From positions 1 through 64,000 of the forward strand of contig NZ_JXAG01000035.1 of the NCBI RefSeq assembly GCF_000814905.1: a DNA stretch of 64,000 nucleotides, read 5' to 3'. The position numbers and the translations under genes are program-made. The notes beneath the pieces were generated by a model. That model did no database searches, was not told the DNA's origin, and worked only from the letters and a program-made list of their open reading frames with translations. Positions 40,479-50,140 of the stretch are shown here, piece by piece. Positions within the stretch are counted from its first letter, which is position 1. Every line of letters begins with the position of its first letter. Origin of the DNA: Enterobacter sp. Bisph1. GTDB lineage: Bacteria; Pseudomonadota; Gammaproteobacteria; Enterobacterales; Enterobacteriaceae.

Positions 40479-41483
40479 ATGACCAGGCTCTTTCGTAAGT
40501 CACTGCTGGCTGTGCTGGCGCTGAGCGCGGCCACGCCTGCATTTGCCGCGCCGTCGGAAAGCGACTATGCCGCCGCCTTTAACCAGATTCAGCACGTTAA
40601 CGCCGGCGTGCTGAACGTCGGGTATGCCGATATTGGCCCCCGCGACGGGCAGGTGGTCATTCTGCTGCACGGCTGGCCCTATGATATTCACAGCTACGCC
40701 GCAGTCGCACCAAAGCTTGCCGCCAAAGGCTTTCGCGTTATCGTGCCCTATCTTCGCGGCTACGGCAGCACGCGCTTTTTATCGGCAAGCACGCCGCGCA
40801 ACGGTCAGCCTTCGGCCATGGCGGCGGATGTCGTGGCGCTGATGGATGCGCTGAAAATCAAACAGGCGGTCATTGGCGGATTCGACTGGGGCGCACGCAC
40901 CGCGGATATTGTCGCCGCACTGTGGCCGGAGCGGGTGAAATCGCTGGTCTCCGTCAGCGGCTACTTAATTAGCAGCCAACAGTTAGGCCAGAAGCCGCTG
41001 CCGCCGAAAGCGGAGCTGCAGTGGTGGTATCAGTTCTATTTCGCCACCGAGCGCGGGCGCCAGGGGTATACAGAGAACCGGGATGCGTTTGCCCGCCTGA
41101 TCTGGCAGCAGGCGTCTCCCGGCTGGACGTTTAGCGAAGCGACCTTTAAGCAGGCGGTTAAGGCGCTGGATAACCCGGATCAGGTGGCAATTACTCTCAG
41201 CAACTACCGCTGGCGGCTGGGGCTGGAAAAAGGCGAGCGCAAATATGATGCCTGGGAGCAAAAACTCGCCACGCTGCCGGTTATCCCGGTGCCGACGATA
41301 ACTATCGAGGGCGATAATAACGGTGCGCCGCATCCGGCAGCAGAAAGCTACCGGGGGAAATTCAGCGGCCCATATCAACACCGCATCTTTAGCGGCAATA
41401 TCGGTCACAATCCCCCCGCAGAAGCCCCCGATGATTTTGTTAACGCCATCAGCGATGCCGCCGCGTTGTCATCACGACGTTGA
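40479..41483 (+). CDS. Exported alpha/beta hydrolase, epoxide-hydrolase-like
   Basis: 334 residues with a signal peptide (AVLALSAATPAFA, cleavage near 24). The fold elements of epoxide hydrolases are visible: oxyanion motif HGWP near residue 65, nucleophile Asp in GGFDWGAR near 136 (Asp rather than Ser, as in epoxide hydrolases and haloalkane dehalogenases), Tyr-rich lid WWYQFYFATERGRQGY, and a catalytic-His region GNIGHNPPAEAP. A periplasmic location would be unusual for the class and points to detoxification of external compounds. The substrate is unknown. Confidence 0.85.
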   Translation: MTRLFRKSLLAVLALSAATPAFAAPSESDYAAAFNQIQHVNAGVLNVGYADIGPRDGQVVILLHGWPYDIHSYAAVAPKLAAKGFRVIVPYLRGYGSTRFLSASTPRNGQPSAMAADVVALMDALKIKQAVIGGFDWGARTADIVAALWPERVKSLVSVSGYLISSQQLGQKPLPPKAELQWWYQFYFATERGRQGYTENRDAFARLIWQQASPGWTFSEATFKQAVKALDNPDQVAITLSNYRWRLGLEKGERKYDAWEQKLATLPVIPVPTITIEGDNNGAPHPAAESYRGKFSGPYQHRIFSGNIGHNPPAEAPDDFVNAISDAAALSSRR

Positions 41484-41577
41484 TAGCGAAGAAGGCGTTG
41501 TAGAATACCGCGTTGTGGCATTAAACGCAGGTAAGCAGCCAGCGCTTACCTGCTTAATGCGCTGCCCGGCAAAAGGC

Positions 41578-43128
41578 TCACGCGCTGCTTTTTGCCTGGT
41601 TTCGCCCACTCTGCTTGGCGCTGTACAGGGCACGGTCAGCGCGCTTTTCCAACATCTCCGCTTCCCCTGCCTGCCCGGTCGCCACCAGCGTCGCGCAACC
41701 CGCGCTGATCGTCACCACGCCGCCGGGCACGTCGGTACTCTTATGCGCCAGCCCGGCATTGACGACGGCCTGAACCGCGAGGCTTGCCAGGTTTATCGCC
41801 TCGTCCGCGTCGGTGGCGGGCAAAATAATCGCGAACTCTTCCCCACCGTAGCGCGCCACCAGATCGTCGCTGCGCAGCGGCAGGCTTTTAAGGGCGTTGC
41901 CCACTTTTTTCAGACATCGGTCGCCGGCGACATGACCGTAAGTGTCGTTGTAGCGCTTGAAATAATCGACATCGAGCATAATCAGCGACAACGGCTTATT
42001 TAACTTCATTGAGCGCTCAAGGTTTTTCTCCAGCAGCGCATCAAACTGCCTGCGGTTGGCAAGCCCCGTCAGCCCGTCCACCATCGCCAGCGACTGCAGC
42101 GTATGGTTGATGCTGGTCAACTCATCCCGCATCGCTATTACCGCCAACTGATTTTTCAGGTTCGATTTTACCTGCCGCAGCATAACGAGGCCCATACCGG
42201 CTATCACCATCAGCAGCAGGGTATTGAGCAGCATAATAAGAATGTTTTCTGCGAGCCATTCCGAACGAATCGCCTCGCGGTCATAGCCGGCGGTCACGAT
42301 CAGCGGATACTGCTTTAGCCGGGCATACCCATAAATACGTTCAACACCATCAAGACTTGAGCGCCACGCGGCGTTGCCACTGTCGGATTTTTTCAGCATC
42401 GTCTGGAATAACGGGCTGTTAGAAAGGGTGTGGTTAATAAAGGCGTCAGGATACGGGCGGGTATAGAGTATGGTCGCGTCGTCGAGAATCAGCGCCAGCG
42501 CATCCCGTTTATCCAGCATGTAGTAATTGTAAAACTGGCGGAAATAATCGACTTTGACGGTGGCAAGCGCCACGCCGGCAAAATTACCTGCCGCATCATT
42601 TAATCGCATCGACACCGGTATCACCAGCTCGCCGGTGGAGTGGCTGTGCATTACTTTACTGATATGCAGGCCCAAATCCTCATGCTTGCTGTGCCAGACA
42701 AAGTACTCCGGTTCGGCGGCGTTGGCGTTTGGCAGCACGTTACTGTCCGACGCGGCAACCCAGTTACCCCGCGCATCATAAATAAACAGACCGTGCAGTT
42801 GAGGCAGCTTAGTCTGATGCAGCTTTAGCTCGTCGCTAAAGGCGGGCACCAGGCTGTAAGCCTGCCCGTGTAGCGTCAGCTGTCGCACCACATTGCTAAG
42901 GGTAATGTCGACCTGCAAAAAGGTCCCTTCAGCCTGCTTTGCCAGCGACAACGACAGGTTAGCCGCATCGCGCTCGCGCTCCGCCAGCTTTATCTGCCAG
43001 TTATTCCATAGCAGCCAGGCGTTAAACCCCGCCACGGCAAAAGTAATAATGCACAAAAATAGCGTCAGGTTACGCCCCAGTGAAGAGCGCATCAGCGGTG
43101 ACGAGAGTTTTTTAAAGGTTCTTTTCAA
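41578..43128 (-). CDS. Membrane diguanylate cyclase with a periplasmic Cache-type sensor
   Basis: 516 residues from a TTG start at 43128; an ATG at 43092 would remove 12 residues. The first membrane helix is at about 20-42, an extracytoplasmic Cache/CHASE-like sensor at about 45-280, the second helix at about 290-312, then a GGDEF domain. The active-site motif is GGEEF and the allosteric I-site RSDD lies exactly five residues before it, so it should make cyclic di-GMP and be inhibited by it. Signal unknown. There is no EAL domain. Confidence 0.9.
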   Translation of the reverse strand: MKRTFKKLSSPLMRSSLGRNLTLFLCIITFAVAGFNAWLLWNNWQIKLAERERDAANLSLSLAKQAEGTFLQVDITLSNVVRQLTLHGQAYSLVPAFSDELKLHQTKLPQLHGLFIYDARGNWVAASDSNVLPNANAAEPEYFVWHSKHEDLGLHISKVMHSHSTGELVIPVSMRLNDAAGNFAGVALATVKVDYFRQFYNYYMLDKRDALALILDDATILYTRPYPDAFINHTLSNSPLFQTMLKKSDSGNAAWRSSLDGVERIYGYARLKQYPLIVTAGYDREAIRSEWLAENILIMLLNTLLLMVIAGMGLVMLRQVKSNLKNQLAVIAMRDELTSINHTLQSLAMVDGLTGLANRRQFDALLEKNLERSMKLNKPLSLIMLDVDYFKRYNDTYGHVAGDRCLKKVGNALKSLPLRSDDLVARYGGEEFAIILPATDADEAINLASLAVQAVVNAGLAHKSTDVPGGVVTISAGCATLVATGQAGEAEMLEKRADRALYSAKQSGRNQAKSSA

Positions 43129-43518
43129 GAATCGGTAGCTCCCGAAGGGTACAATTACATTTTAAACATCGTGCCGCCCGCACGGTTTCTACCGGCGTGA
43201 CGTCTCATCGGGTTACGTGCCGCCGTTTCTTTCCAGCGTCATCAGCCGGGCGAGTGATAAAGAGGCGTTCATCACCTTTCCAGCATCGATTGTTGCGGTG
43301 AAGAGAGTATCGGCACTGTTTGCTTGCGGTTGAGTTTTATTGTGAATAAACGTGGTTTAAGCGGACTATTTTTATTTGTGCCGACTTTTTATTTCGCCTG
43401 AATATCATTAACAGGTTAACTATTATCCGGCTTGTGAAATAAACGAACGGAGAATATATCATATTAATTGCGTAATCGAGAAAATATTTACACAGATCAC
43501 CTTTCTCACCGATTAAAT

Positions 43519-43545
43519 TAAATTAACTATGCACCCTGACGATAA
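43519..43545 (+). promoter_or_regulatory. Candidate sigma-28 (FliA) promoter
   Basis: TAAATTAA, 11 bases, then GACGATAA. The FliA consensus is TAAAGTTT-N11-GCCGATAA; the TAAA box, the spacing and seven of eight -10 bases match. It lies 114 bp upstream of the chemoreceptor start. The rest of 43129-43658 is AT-rich and carries no gene. Confidence 0.6.
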
Positions 43546-43658
43546 GGATCCTGATAACTGCTGCCCCTGCGTTTGTGAAAATAAAGCACATTGCGGCAAT
43601 TCAACAGGCAATAAAAAATATTTTTTAAATTCCAGTCACGGTTACTGAGGATTCCTCT

Positions 43659-45569
43659 ATGGCACAGGTATTACCCGCTATTAAAAACCTGCCGGTTGCC
43701 GCCAAGTTATTTGGCGGTTTTGCAGTATTGATAGTTATTATCGTCTTATCTTCGCTGATCAGTATTCAGCAGTCGTCAACCATTCGCGATCACGCCTTAA
43801 AAGGCAAATTGATCGGTGATATCAGTTACGATCTCAATACCGCACGGCGCAACCGGTTGACCTACCAGCTTAATCATGATGAAAAGGCGCTGCAGGCGAA
43901 CCGCGATGCGATTGCCCAAATGGATCTAAAAGCAACGGAAGGGATGAATTTTAGCTGGGATAGCGATGCGCAGGTGATGTTTGATGAATTGCGCACGACG
44001 ATTCCGCTGTATGCCAGCTCGCGCGATAACTTTATTAAGCTGGAAACCTTCACCGTGGAGAATTTTAATCGCTTAACCGACCCACAGCTAAAAGCGCTGC
44101 TGGATCAGTTCACTGACCGTTTAGCCCATCAGGATAGTATTACAAAAGATGAGCTCGTTTTACTGAATCGTTTGAATAATCTCTGGATAACGGTGTATGA
44201 GATCCAATCAACGAACGGCAAACAGGGTATAGAGATTTTTGCCCGTGAGCGACGCGACGCACTACAGATCCTGCAGGCCGGTAACCTCACTATTACCCCT
44301 GAAGATAAAGCGATGGCGCTCGGTTTTCTTAACGGTATCCAGGCGAACATTGACGCTTACACTACAGGGCTACAAGCGTCGCAAAAAGCCTCTATGGATC
44401 TGACCGTGGTGGCGGAAAAAATTAATACCCTGACCAATAACCTGGTGAACAGCCAGACGCAAAAAAATATCGATATTATCCAGCGGGTAATGCTGATAAT
44501 GGCGCTGGTTGCCGCCTGCGCCGTGCTGACAGGGTTACTCGTCGCCTGGCTGCTGACCCGCCAGATGACCCGGCAGATCAAACACAACCTGACCCTGGCG
44601 GAACGCATTGCCGGGGGAGATCTGACCGCCGTCATCGAACCGCAGTCGACCGATGAGCTGGGACGTTTGACCATGGCGATGGGAATGATGAACGATAAGC
44701 TGCGTGAGATGATCGCGCAAATTAAAGAGTCGGTTATCCATGTCGCCAGTGCCTCTTCTGATATTTCCGCCGGCAATACCGACCTGGCCTCGCGAACCGA
44801 AGAGCAGTCGGCGGCGGTGGTCGAAACGGCGGCCAGTATGGAAGAGCTCACCTCTACCGTGAAGCGTAATGCCGAAAACGCCCGCGAAGCGAGCCAGCTT
44901 GCCGGCGTGGCCGCTGAACATGCGCGTACCGGCGGTAAGATAGTCGGGGAGGTGGTCAGCACGATGCAAAATATTACCGACAGTTCGAACAAAATCACCG
45001 AAATCATCAGCGTGATTAACGGGATCTCCTTCCAGACCAATATTCTGGCGCTCAACGCCGCCGTTGAGGCGGCGCGGGCCGGTGAACAAGGCCGCGGCTT
45101 TGCCGTGGTGGCGAGCGAGGTGAGAAGCCTGGCCCAGCGCAGCGCGCAGGCGGCAAAAGAGATCGAAGGCTTAATTAACGAGTCCGTACAGCGCGTGCTG
45201 ACGGGTGCAGAAATGGCCAACAAAGCGGGCAGCACCATGGAGCAGATTGTCTCGTCCGTGACCAACGTCAGCGGCATCATGAATGAGATCTCCGATGCGT
45301 CGGACGAGCAGAGCCGGGGCATCGATCAGATAGGCAAAGCGGTGACGGAACTGGATTCGACGACCCAGCAGAACGCGGCGCTGGTGCAGGAGTCGTCTGC
45401 GGCCTCCTCGTCGCTGGAACAGCAGGCCGAACAGCTGTCGCAGCTGGTTTCAATATTCAAACTGAGCAACGACCGGGCCTCGCCGGTGAAAAAACCGGTA
45501 ATGAAAAGCATGGGTAAACTCAGACCTGCCGCCGCCGCGACCACCGGGGCCGACTGGGAATCGTTCTGA
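43659..45569 (+). CDS. Methyl-accepting chemotaxis protein with a C-terminal CheR-docking pentapeptide
   Basis: 636 residues: first membrane helix ~22-42; periplasmic four-helix-bundle sensor ~45-270; second helix ~277-300; HAMP; and a methylation and signalling hairpin with the conserved tip [20 protein letters not shown]. It ends in DWESF, close to the NWETF pentapeptide that tethers CheR and CheB in Tsr and Tar, so this is likely a high-abundance type receptor. The ligand cannot be predicted from the four-helix sensor. A candidate FliA promoter precedes it and a terminator hairpin follows at 45580-45613. Confidence 0.93.
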   Translation: MAQVLPAIKNLPVAAKLFGGFAVLIVIIVLSSLISIQQSSTIRDHALKGKLIGDISYDLNTARRNRLTYQLNHDEKALQANRDAIAQMDLKATEGMNFSWDSDAQVMFDELRTTIPLYASSRDNFIKLETFTVENFNRLTDPQLKALLDQFTDRLAHQDSITKDELVLLNRLNNLWITVYEIQSTNGKQGIEIFARERRDALQILQAGNLTITPEDKAMALGFLNGIQANIDAYTTGLQASQKASMDLTVVAEKINTLTNNLVNSQTQKNIDIIQRVMLIMALVAACAVLTGLLVAWLLTRQMTRQIKHNLTLAERIAGGDLTAVIEPQSTDELGRLTMAMGMMNDKLREMIAQIKESVIHVASASSDISAGNTDLASRTEEQSAAVVETAASMEELTSTVKRNAENAREASQLAGVAAEHARTGGKIVGEVVSTMQNITDSSNKITEIISVINGISFQTNILALNAAVEAARAGEQGRGFAVVASEVRSLAQRSAQAAKEIEGLINESVQRVLTGAEMANKAGSTMEQIVSSVTNVSGIMNEISDASDEQSRGIDQIGKAVTELDSTTQQNAALVQESSAASSSLEQQAEQLSQLVSIFKLSNDRASPVKKPVMKSMGKLRPAAAATTGADWESF

Positions 45570-45579
45570 CAGGTTAAAC

Positions 45580-45613
45580 GTGCCCTGTCGCGGCTGGCAG
45601 GGCACAACGTTTT
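45580..45613 (+). terminator. Terminator of the chemoreceptor gene
   Basis: GTGCCCTG / CAGGGCAC stem followed by a TTTTA-type tail, 11 bases after the stop codon. Confidence 0.75.
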
Positions 45614-45664
45614 ATCCGTCAGGGCTTCCCCTTCTCGTTGACTGCCGCGCAGCAGTAAGGGCCG

Positions 45665-46489
45665 TTACGCCGTATTAATATGCTCTTTGCAGTATCGCTG
45701 TTTCCAGACGGCAGGCGTCAAGCCGGTATGCCTGCGAAAGATCTGGCGAAAATAACTCACGTTATTGAATCCGCAGGCGACGGCGACCTCTTTGAGGGAG
45801 ACGGCGTGACTTACCAGCATTTTCTCCGCGGCGCGCACGCGCTGGCGCTGGATGGCTTCCGTCAGGGTTAAATGGAATACCCGCCGATAGACCCGGCCCA
45901 GATAGTCCGCATTGCAGTGCAGCTCCTGCGCCAACTGTGAGGTGGTGATGGCCAGATGAAAGCGGGTGCGAATCAGCTGCTGCGCTTTCCACGCCAGCGC
46001 AATTCCCGCCTCGTTACCCTGTTTCTCCTGACGTGCGGCCTGGGTCATTTGTTGCAGAATCAATAGCACAATTAATTCAAGCGCCGCGCTGCGCTCTATT
46101 TTTTCTTGCTCGGTGAGAAACTGGCGAAACAGCGAGGTGAGATATTGCGGATCGACAGTACGACAATGCTGTATTAACGCCAGCGGCTTTGCATCCTGCC
46201 GGGCATTAGCGCCCTCGGTGATGTCGAAATGCAGCCAGTAAAAGCGCAAATCCGGCGGGAAATCCTCGCTGCCAACATGATAACGCTGCGGCCAAAGCAG
46301 CAGCGTTTCGCCGGCATTGACCGTAAATTCCTTCTCCTCTTCCCGCAGCGTTAAAGTCCCTTTTTCAACAAAGATGATTTCCCATGAGTCGAGTTTCCGC
46401 CCCGGATGCCGCCCCTTGCCGCGGGAAATAAACAGTCCGCCATTTTGCACTCTGATCGGAAACGTTATGGATAATTCAAGCATCGACAT
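45665..46489 (-). CDS. AraC-family transcriptional regulator
   Basis: 274 residues with an N-terminal cupin-type sugar-binding domain (GTLTLREEEKEFTVNAGETL, LLWPQRYHVGSEDFP) and a C-terminal pair of helix-turn-helix motifs (TTSQLAQELHCNADYLGRVY, then LKEVAVACGFNNVSYFRQIF). It is transcribed divergently from a sugar transporter and a beta-L-arabinofuranosidase, so it most likely activates them in response to an arabinose-containing sugar. Start chosen at the first ATG (46489); a second ATG two codons later is possible. Confidence 0.9.
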   Translation of the reverse strand: MSMLELSITFPIRVQNGGLFISRGKGRHPGRKLDSWEIIFVEKGTLTLREEEKEFTVNAGETLLLWPQRYHVGSEDFPPDLRFYWLHFDITEGANARQDAKPLALIQHCRTVDPQYLTSLFRQFLTEQEKIERSAALELIVLLILQQMTQAARQEKQGNEAGIALAWKAQQLIRTRFHLAITTSQLAQELHCNADYLGRVYRRVFHLTLTEAIQRQRVRAAEKMLVSHAVSLKEVAVACGFNNVSYFRQIFRRHTGLTPAVWKQRYCKEHINTA

Positions 46490-46565
46490 GTGTTATTCGC
46501 TTATTTAATCCCGCTATTTATGCTCTTCTTATTGATTATTAATGATTTTAACTCATCTTTCCCGA

Positions 46566-46598
46566 TCGGAATCACACTTTGATTATCAGGTCGGAATC
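46566..46598. promoter_or_regulatory. Possible AraC-type operator (direct repeat)
   Basis: TCGGAATC occurs at 46566-46573 and again at 46591-46598, 25 bp apart, midway between the divergent regulator and transporter genes. AraC-family activators often bind tandem direct repeats like this. The assignment is inferred from position and repetition only. Confidence 0.4.
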
Positions 46599-46704
46599 GT
46601 TATCTTTTTATACTTTTCTCTACCCTTGTCGCCATCGGGATTGCGCGCAGAATTAATCACGTACCTTCATGACGCTATAAAAAACAATGACGGAGAGTTA
46701 CCCG

Positions 46705-48102
46705 ATGACTGCAACTCCGATTACACAAGATATTGCACAACCAGCAACAGATGCTCGCCTGTCGATTCGCGAAAAGATCGGTTATGGGCTGGGCGACGCG
46801 GGCGGTACGGTAATCACCTGCCTTATCATGAACTTTTTAACCTTTTTCTACACCGACGTTTTCGGCCTCACGCCCGCGCTGGTCGGTACGCTTTTTATCG
46901 CGCTGCGGGTATTTGATGCGATTTCCGATCCGATAATGGGCGTGATTGCCGACCGCACGCAAAGCCGCTGGGGGCGCTTCCGGCCGTGGCAGTTATGGAT
47001 TGCCCTACCGATCGGCATTATCGGCGTGCTTACCTTTACGGTTCCCGATGCGGGAATGGGGGTGAAAATTGCCTGGGCGTTTGGCACCTACCTGCTGCTC
47101 TCTATCGGTTATACGGCGATCAATGTGCCCTATTGCGCGCTGATTAACACTATGACCACGCGCCATACGGAGGTGCTCTCCTGTCAGTCGTGGCGCTTTG
47201 TGCTGTGCGGTATCGCCGGATTTCTGGTTTCCGTCGGCCTGCCGTGGCTGGTGGTGGTGCTTGGAAAAGGGAATACCGCGCAGGGCTACCAAATGGGCGT
47301 CGGCGTGTTGTGTACCCTCGCCGTGGCGATGTTTTTATGCTGTTTTTTCTGGGTACGTGAGCGGGTACCGCTGGCGCTGCTGGGCAAATTCACCCTGCGC
47401 GAACATTTTCAGGGGCTACGTAAAAACGATCAGCTGTTACTGATGCTGGTGATGTCGTTCCTGCTGATTAATGTCTTTAACATTCGCGGCGGCGGTTATA
47501 TGTACTTTATTACCTACGTGCTGCAAGGCAGCACCGCGTACACCTCGCTGTTTTTCACTATGGTGACCTTTGCGGCTATTCTCGGTGCGGTGATCGTTAA
47601 CCCGTTGTCGCGCCGCCTCGATACCGTAAAACTCTACTTATATACCAACCTGGTGCTGGCAGTGCTGGCTGCAGGCATGTGGTTTTTACCCGCCGGGCTC
47701 CAGCATCAAATGTTGTGGCTGGCGGTGATACTCGGTAACGGTGTGATCCTCGGCTTTACCTTACCGCTGCACTTCTCATTAATGGCCTTCGCCGATGACT
47801 ACGGCGAGTGGAAAAACGGCGTGCGTTCGTCAGGCATGAATTTCGCCTTCAACCTGTTTTTTATCAAGCTGGCATGGGCTTCCAGCGCCGGCATTATCAG
47901 CCTGCTGTTTATTTTCGTTGCCTATCAGCCCGGCATCGAGAATCAGACGCCCGCGTCGTTACAGGGGATCGGTGCTATGGAAACTCTGCTGCCTGCCCTT
48001 TTTCATCTGCTGCTGGCCGTCTCTTTGCGCTGGTGCAGACTTAATAATCCTATGATGGCGCGCATCGCTACCGACCTGCGTCAGCGTCACGTTCAGTCCT
48101 GA
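46705..48102 (+). CDS. GPH-family glycoside/sodium (or proton) symporter
   Basis: 465 residues from the ATG at 46705, preceded by GGAG; a frame start six codons earlier lacks a ribosome site. Twelve membrane helices and the GPH signatures [38 protein letters not shown] and GRFRPW are visible, as in MelB, XynP and YihO. It probably imports an arabinofuranosyl di- or oligosaccharide for the GH127 enzyme encoded 10 bp downstream. Inner membrane. Confidence 0.93.
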   Translation: MTATPITQDIAQPATDARLSIREKIGYGLGDAGGTVITCLIMNFLTFFYTDVFGLTPALVGTLFIALRVFDAISDPIMGVIADRTQSRWGRFRPWQLWIALPIGIIGVLTFTVPDAGMGVKIAWAFGTYLLLSIGYTAINVPYCALINTMTTRHTEVLSCQSWRFVLCGIAGFLVSVGLPWLVVVLGKGNTAQGYQMGVGVLCTLAVAMFLCCFFWVRERVPLALLGKFTLREHFQGLRKNDQLLLMLVMSFLLINVFNIRGGGYMYFITYVLQGSTAYTSLFFTMVTFAAILGAVIVNPLSRRLDTVKLYLYTNLVLAVLAAGMWFLPAGLQHQMLWLAVILGNGVILGFTLPLHFSLMAFADDYGEWKNGVRSSGMNFAFNLFFIKLAWASSAGIISLLFIFVAYQPGIENQTPASLQGIGAMETLLPALFHLLLAVSLRWCRLNNPMMARIATDLRQRHVQS

Positions 48103-48112
48103 GGAGAAAAGA

Positions 48113-50065
48113 ATGACCGTTATGGAAACCGACCTGCATCAGCTTAAAATCAGCGATCCCTTTCTCGGCCAGTATCAGCGCCTGGTGCGTGATGTGGTGA
48201 TCCCCTATCAGTGGGATGCCCTTAATGACCGCATTAGCGAAGCCGAGCCGAGCCATGCCATCGCTAACTTCCGTATCGCCGCCGGCCTTGAGCACGGTGA
48301 ATTTTACGGCATGGTTTTTCAGGATAGCGATGTTGCCAAATGGCTGGAGGCGGTGGCCTGGTCCCTGTGCCAACAGCCCGATGCGGCGCTGGAAAAGACC
48401 GCAGATGAAGTTATTGAAATCATTGCCAAAGCCCAGTGCAGCGATGGCTATTTAAATACCTATTTCACCCTCAAAGCCCCCGCTGAACGCTGGACTAATC
48501 TGGCGGAGTGCCATGAGCTTTACTGCGCCGGGCATATGATTGAGGCGGGCGTGGCCTGGTTCCAGGGGACCGGTAAACGTCGTCTGCTGGAGGTGGTGCG
48601 CAAGCTGGCGGACCATATCGATAGCGTATTCGGGCCGGGTGCGGAGCAGCTCAAGGGTTATCCGGGCCACCCGGAGATTGAACTGGCGCTGATGCGACTG
48701 TTTGATGTCACCCAGGAGCCGCGCTATCTGGCGCTGGCGAACTACTTTGTGGAGGAGCGGGGCAAGCAGCCGCATTTCTACGATATCGAATATGAGAAGC
48801 GCGGCAGAACCTCTTACTGGAACACTTACGGTCCGGCATGGATGGTGAAAGACAAAGCCTACAGTCAGGCCCATGTGCCGCTGGCAGAGCAGCCCGCTGC
48901 CGTCGGCCATGCAGTGCGTTTTGTCTACCTGATGACCGGCGTTGCCCATCTTGCGCGCCTGAGCAATGACGAAGGTAAACGCCAGGATTGCCTGCGGCTG
49001 TGGCAAAACATGGCCCAGCGCCAGCTCTATATTACCGGCGGCATTGGTTCACAAAGCAGCGGCGAAGCCTTCAGTAGCGACTACGATCTGCCAAATGATA
49101 CGGTATATGCCGAGAGCTGCGCCTCGATTGGCCTGATGATGTTCGCCCGGCGCATGCTGGAAATGGAAGCGGATAGCCAGTATGCCGACGTGATGGAGCG
49201 CGCGTTATATAACACCGTGTTGGGCGGCATGGCGCTGGATGGTAAACACTTCTTCTACGTGAATCCGCTGGAAGTGCAGCCGAAAGCACTTAAGTTTAAT
49301 CATATCTACGATCATGTTAAGCCGGTGCGCCAGCGCTGGTTCGGCTGCGCCTGCTGCCCGCCCAATATCGCCCGCGTACTGACGTCTCTCGGCCATTATA
49401 TCTACACCGCTCAGCCCGAGACGCTGTTTATCAATCTCTATGTCGGCAATAGCGTCTCCATTCCGGTTGGAGATAACACGCTACAGCTGCGGATCAGCGG
49501 CAATTACCCGTGGCAGGAACAGGTCATTATCGATATCACCTCCCCGGTTTCCGTATCGCATACCCTGGCGCTGCGCCTGCCGGACTGGTGCGATAGCCCG
49601 CAGCTGACGCTGAATGGCGAAGCGGTCAACGCAGAAGTGCGTAAAGGTTATCTCTATCTGTCCCGTCACTGGCAGGAGGGCGATTCGCTGGTGTTAACGC
49701 TGCCGATGCCGGTACGCCGCGTCTATGGCAACCCGCAGGTGCGCCAGCAGGCCGGGAAGGTCGCCATCCAGCGCGGGCCGTTGGTTTACTGCCTGGAAGA
49801 GGCGGATAACGGCAACGGGTTGCATAACCTGCTACTGCCCGTTGAAAGCGCGTTTAAGACCTTTGAAGGCAGCGGCATTTTCGCCCATAAGGTGTTGCTG
49901 CAGGCACAAGGGGTAAGGCGCAGCGCCAGCGCCGACGGTCAATCCCTGTGGCAGTACGATCGGTCGCCTGTTACGCATGAGGCGCAAACCCTGACCTTTA
50001 TCCCGTGGTTTAGCTGGGCCAACCGCGGCGAGGGCGAAATGCGCATCTGGGTGGACGAAGCTTAA
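48113..50065 (+). CDS. GH127-family beta-L-arabinofuranosidase
   Basis: 650 residues, without a signal peptide, so it acts in the cytoplasm on imported sugar. It fits glycoside hydrolase family 127 (HypBA1 of Bifidobacterium). The zinc and catalytic residues of that family are in place: Glu334 and Cys336 in YAESCASIGL, and Cys414-Cys415 in FGCACCPPNIAR, where the second Cys is the family's nucleophile. The N-terminal (alpha/alpha)6 barrel and C-terminal beta domains are full length. It forms an operon with the GPH transporter, under the divergent AraC regulator. Confidence 0.93.
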   Translation: MTVMETDLHQLKISDPFLGQYQRLVRDVVIPYQWDALNDRISEAEPSHAIANFRIAAGLEHGEFYGMVFQDSDVAKWLEAVAWSLCQQPDAALEKTADEVIEIIAKAQCSDGYLNTYFTLKAPAERWTNLAECHELYCAGHMIEAGVAWFQGTGKRRLLEVVRKLADHIDSVFGPGAEQLKGYPGHPEIELALMRLFDVTQEPRYLALANYFVEERGKQPHFYDIEYEKRGRTSYWNTYGPAWMVKDKAYSQAHVPLAEQPAAVGHAVRFVYLMTGVAHLARLSNDEGKRQDCLRLWQNMAQRQLYITGGIGSQSSGEAFSSDYDLPNDTVYAESCASIGLMMFARRMLEMEADSQYADVMERALYNTVLGGMALDGKHFFYVNPLEVQPKALKFNHIYDHVKPVRQRWFGCACCPPNIARVLTSLGHYIYTAQPETLFINLYVGNSVSIPVGDNTLQLRISGNYPWQEQVIIDITSPVSVSHTLALRLPDWCDSPQLTLNGEAVNAEVRKGYLYLSRHWQEGDSLVLTLPMPVRRVYGNPQVRQQAGKVAIQRGPLVYCLEEADNGNGLHNLLLPVESAFKTFEGSGIFAHKVLLQAQGVRRSASADGQSLWQYDRSPVTHEAQTLTFIPWFSWANRGEGEMRIWVDEA

Positions 50066-50077
50066 CGCCCCGGTACT

Positions 50078-50100
50078 ACGCCGCGCATCCCGCGCGGCGT
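50078..50100 (+). terminator. Terminator hairpin after the GH127 gene
   Basis: ACGCCGCGC / GCGCGGCGT stem with a 5-base loop, 13 bases after the stop codon, followed by TTAAA. The short T run makes it moderate. Confidence 0.6.
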
Positions 50101-50140
50101 TTAAACGCATAACATAACGGGCGCGATAAGCGCCGTTTGC

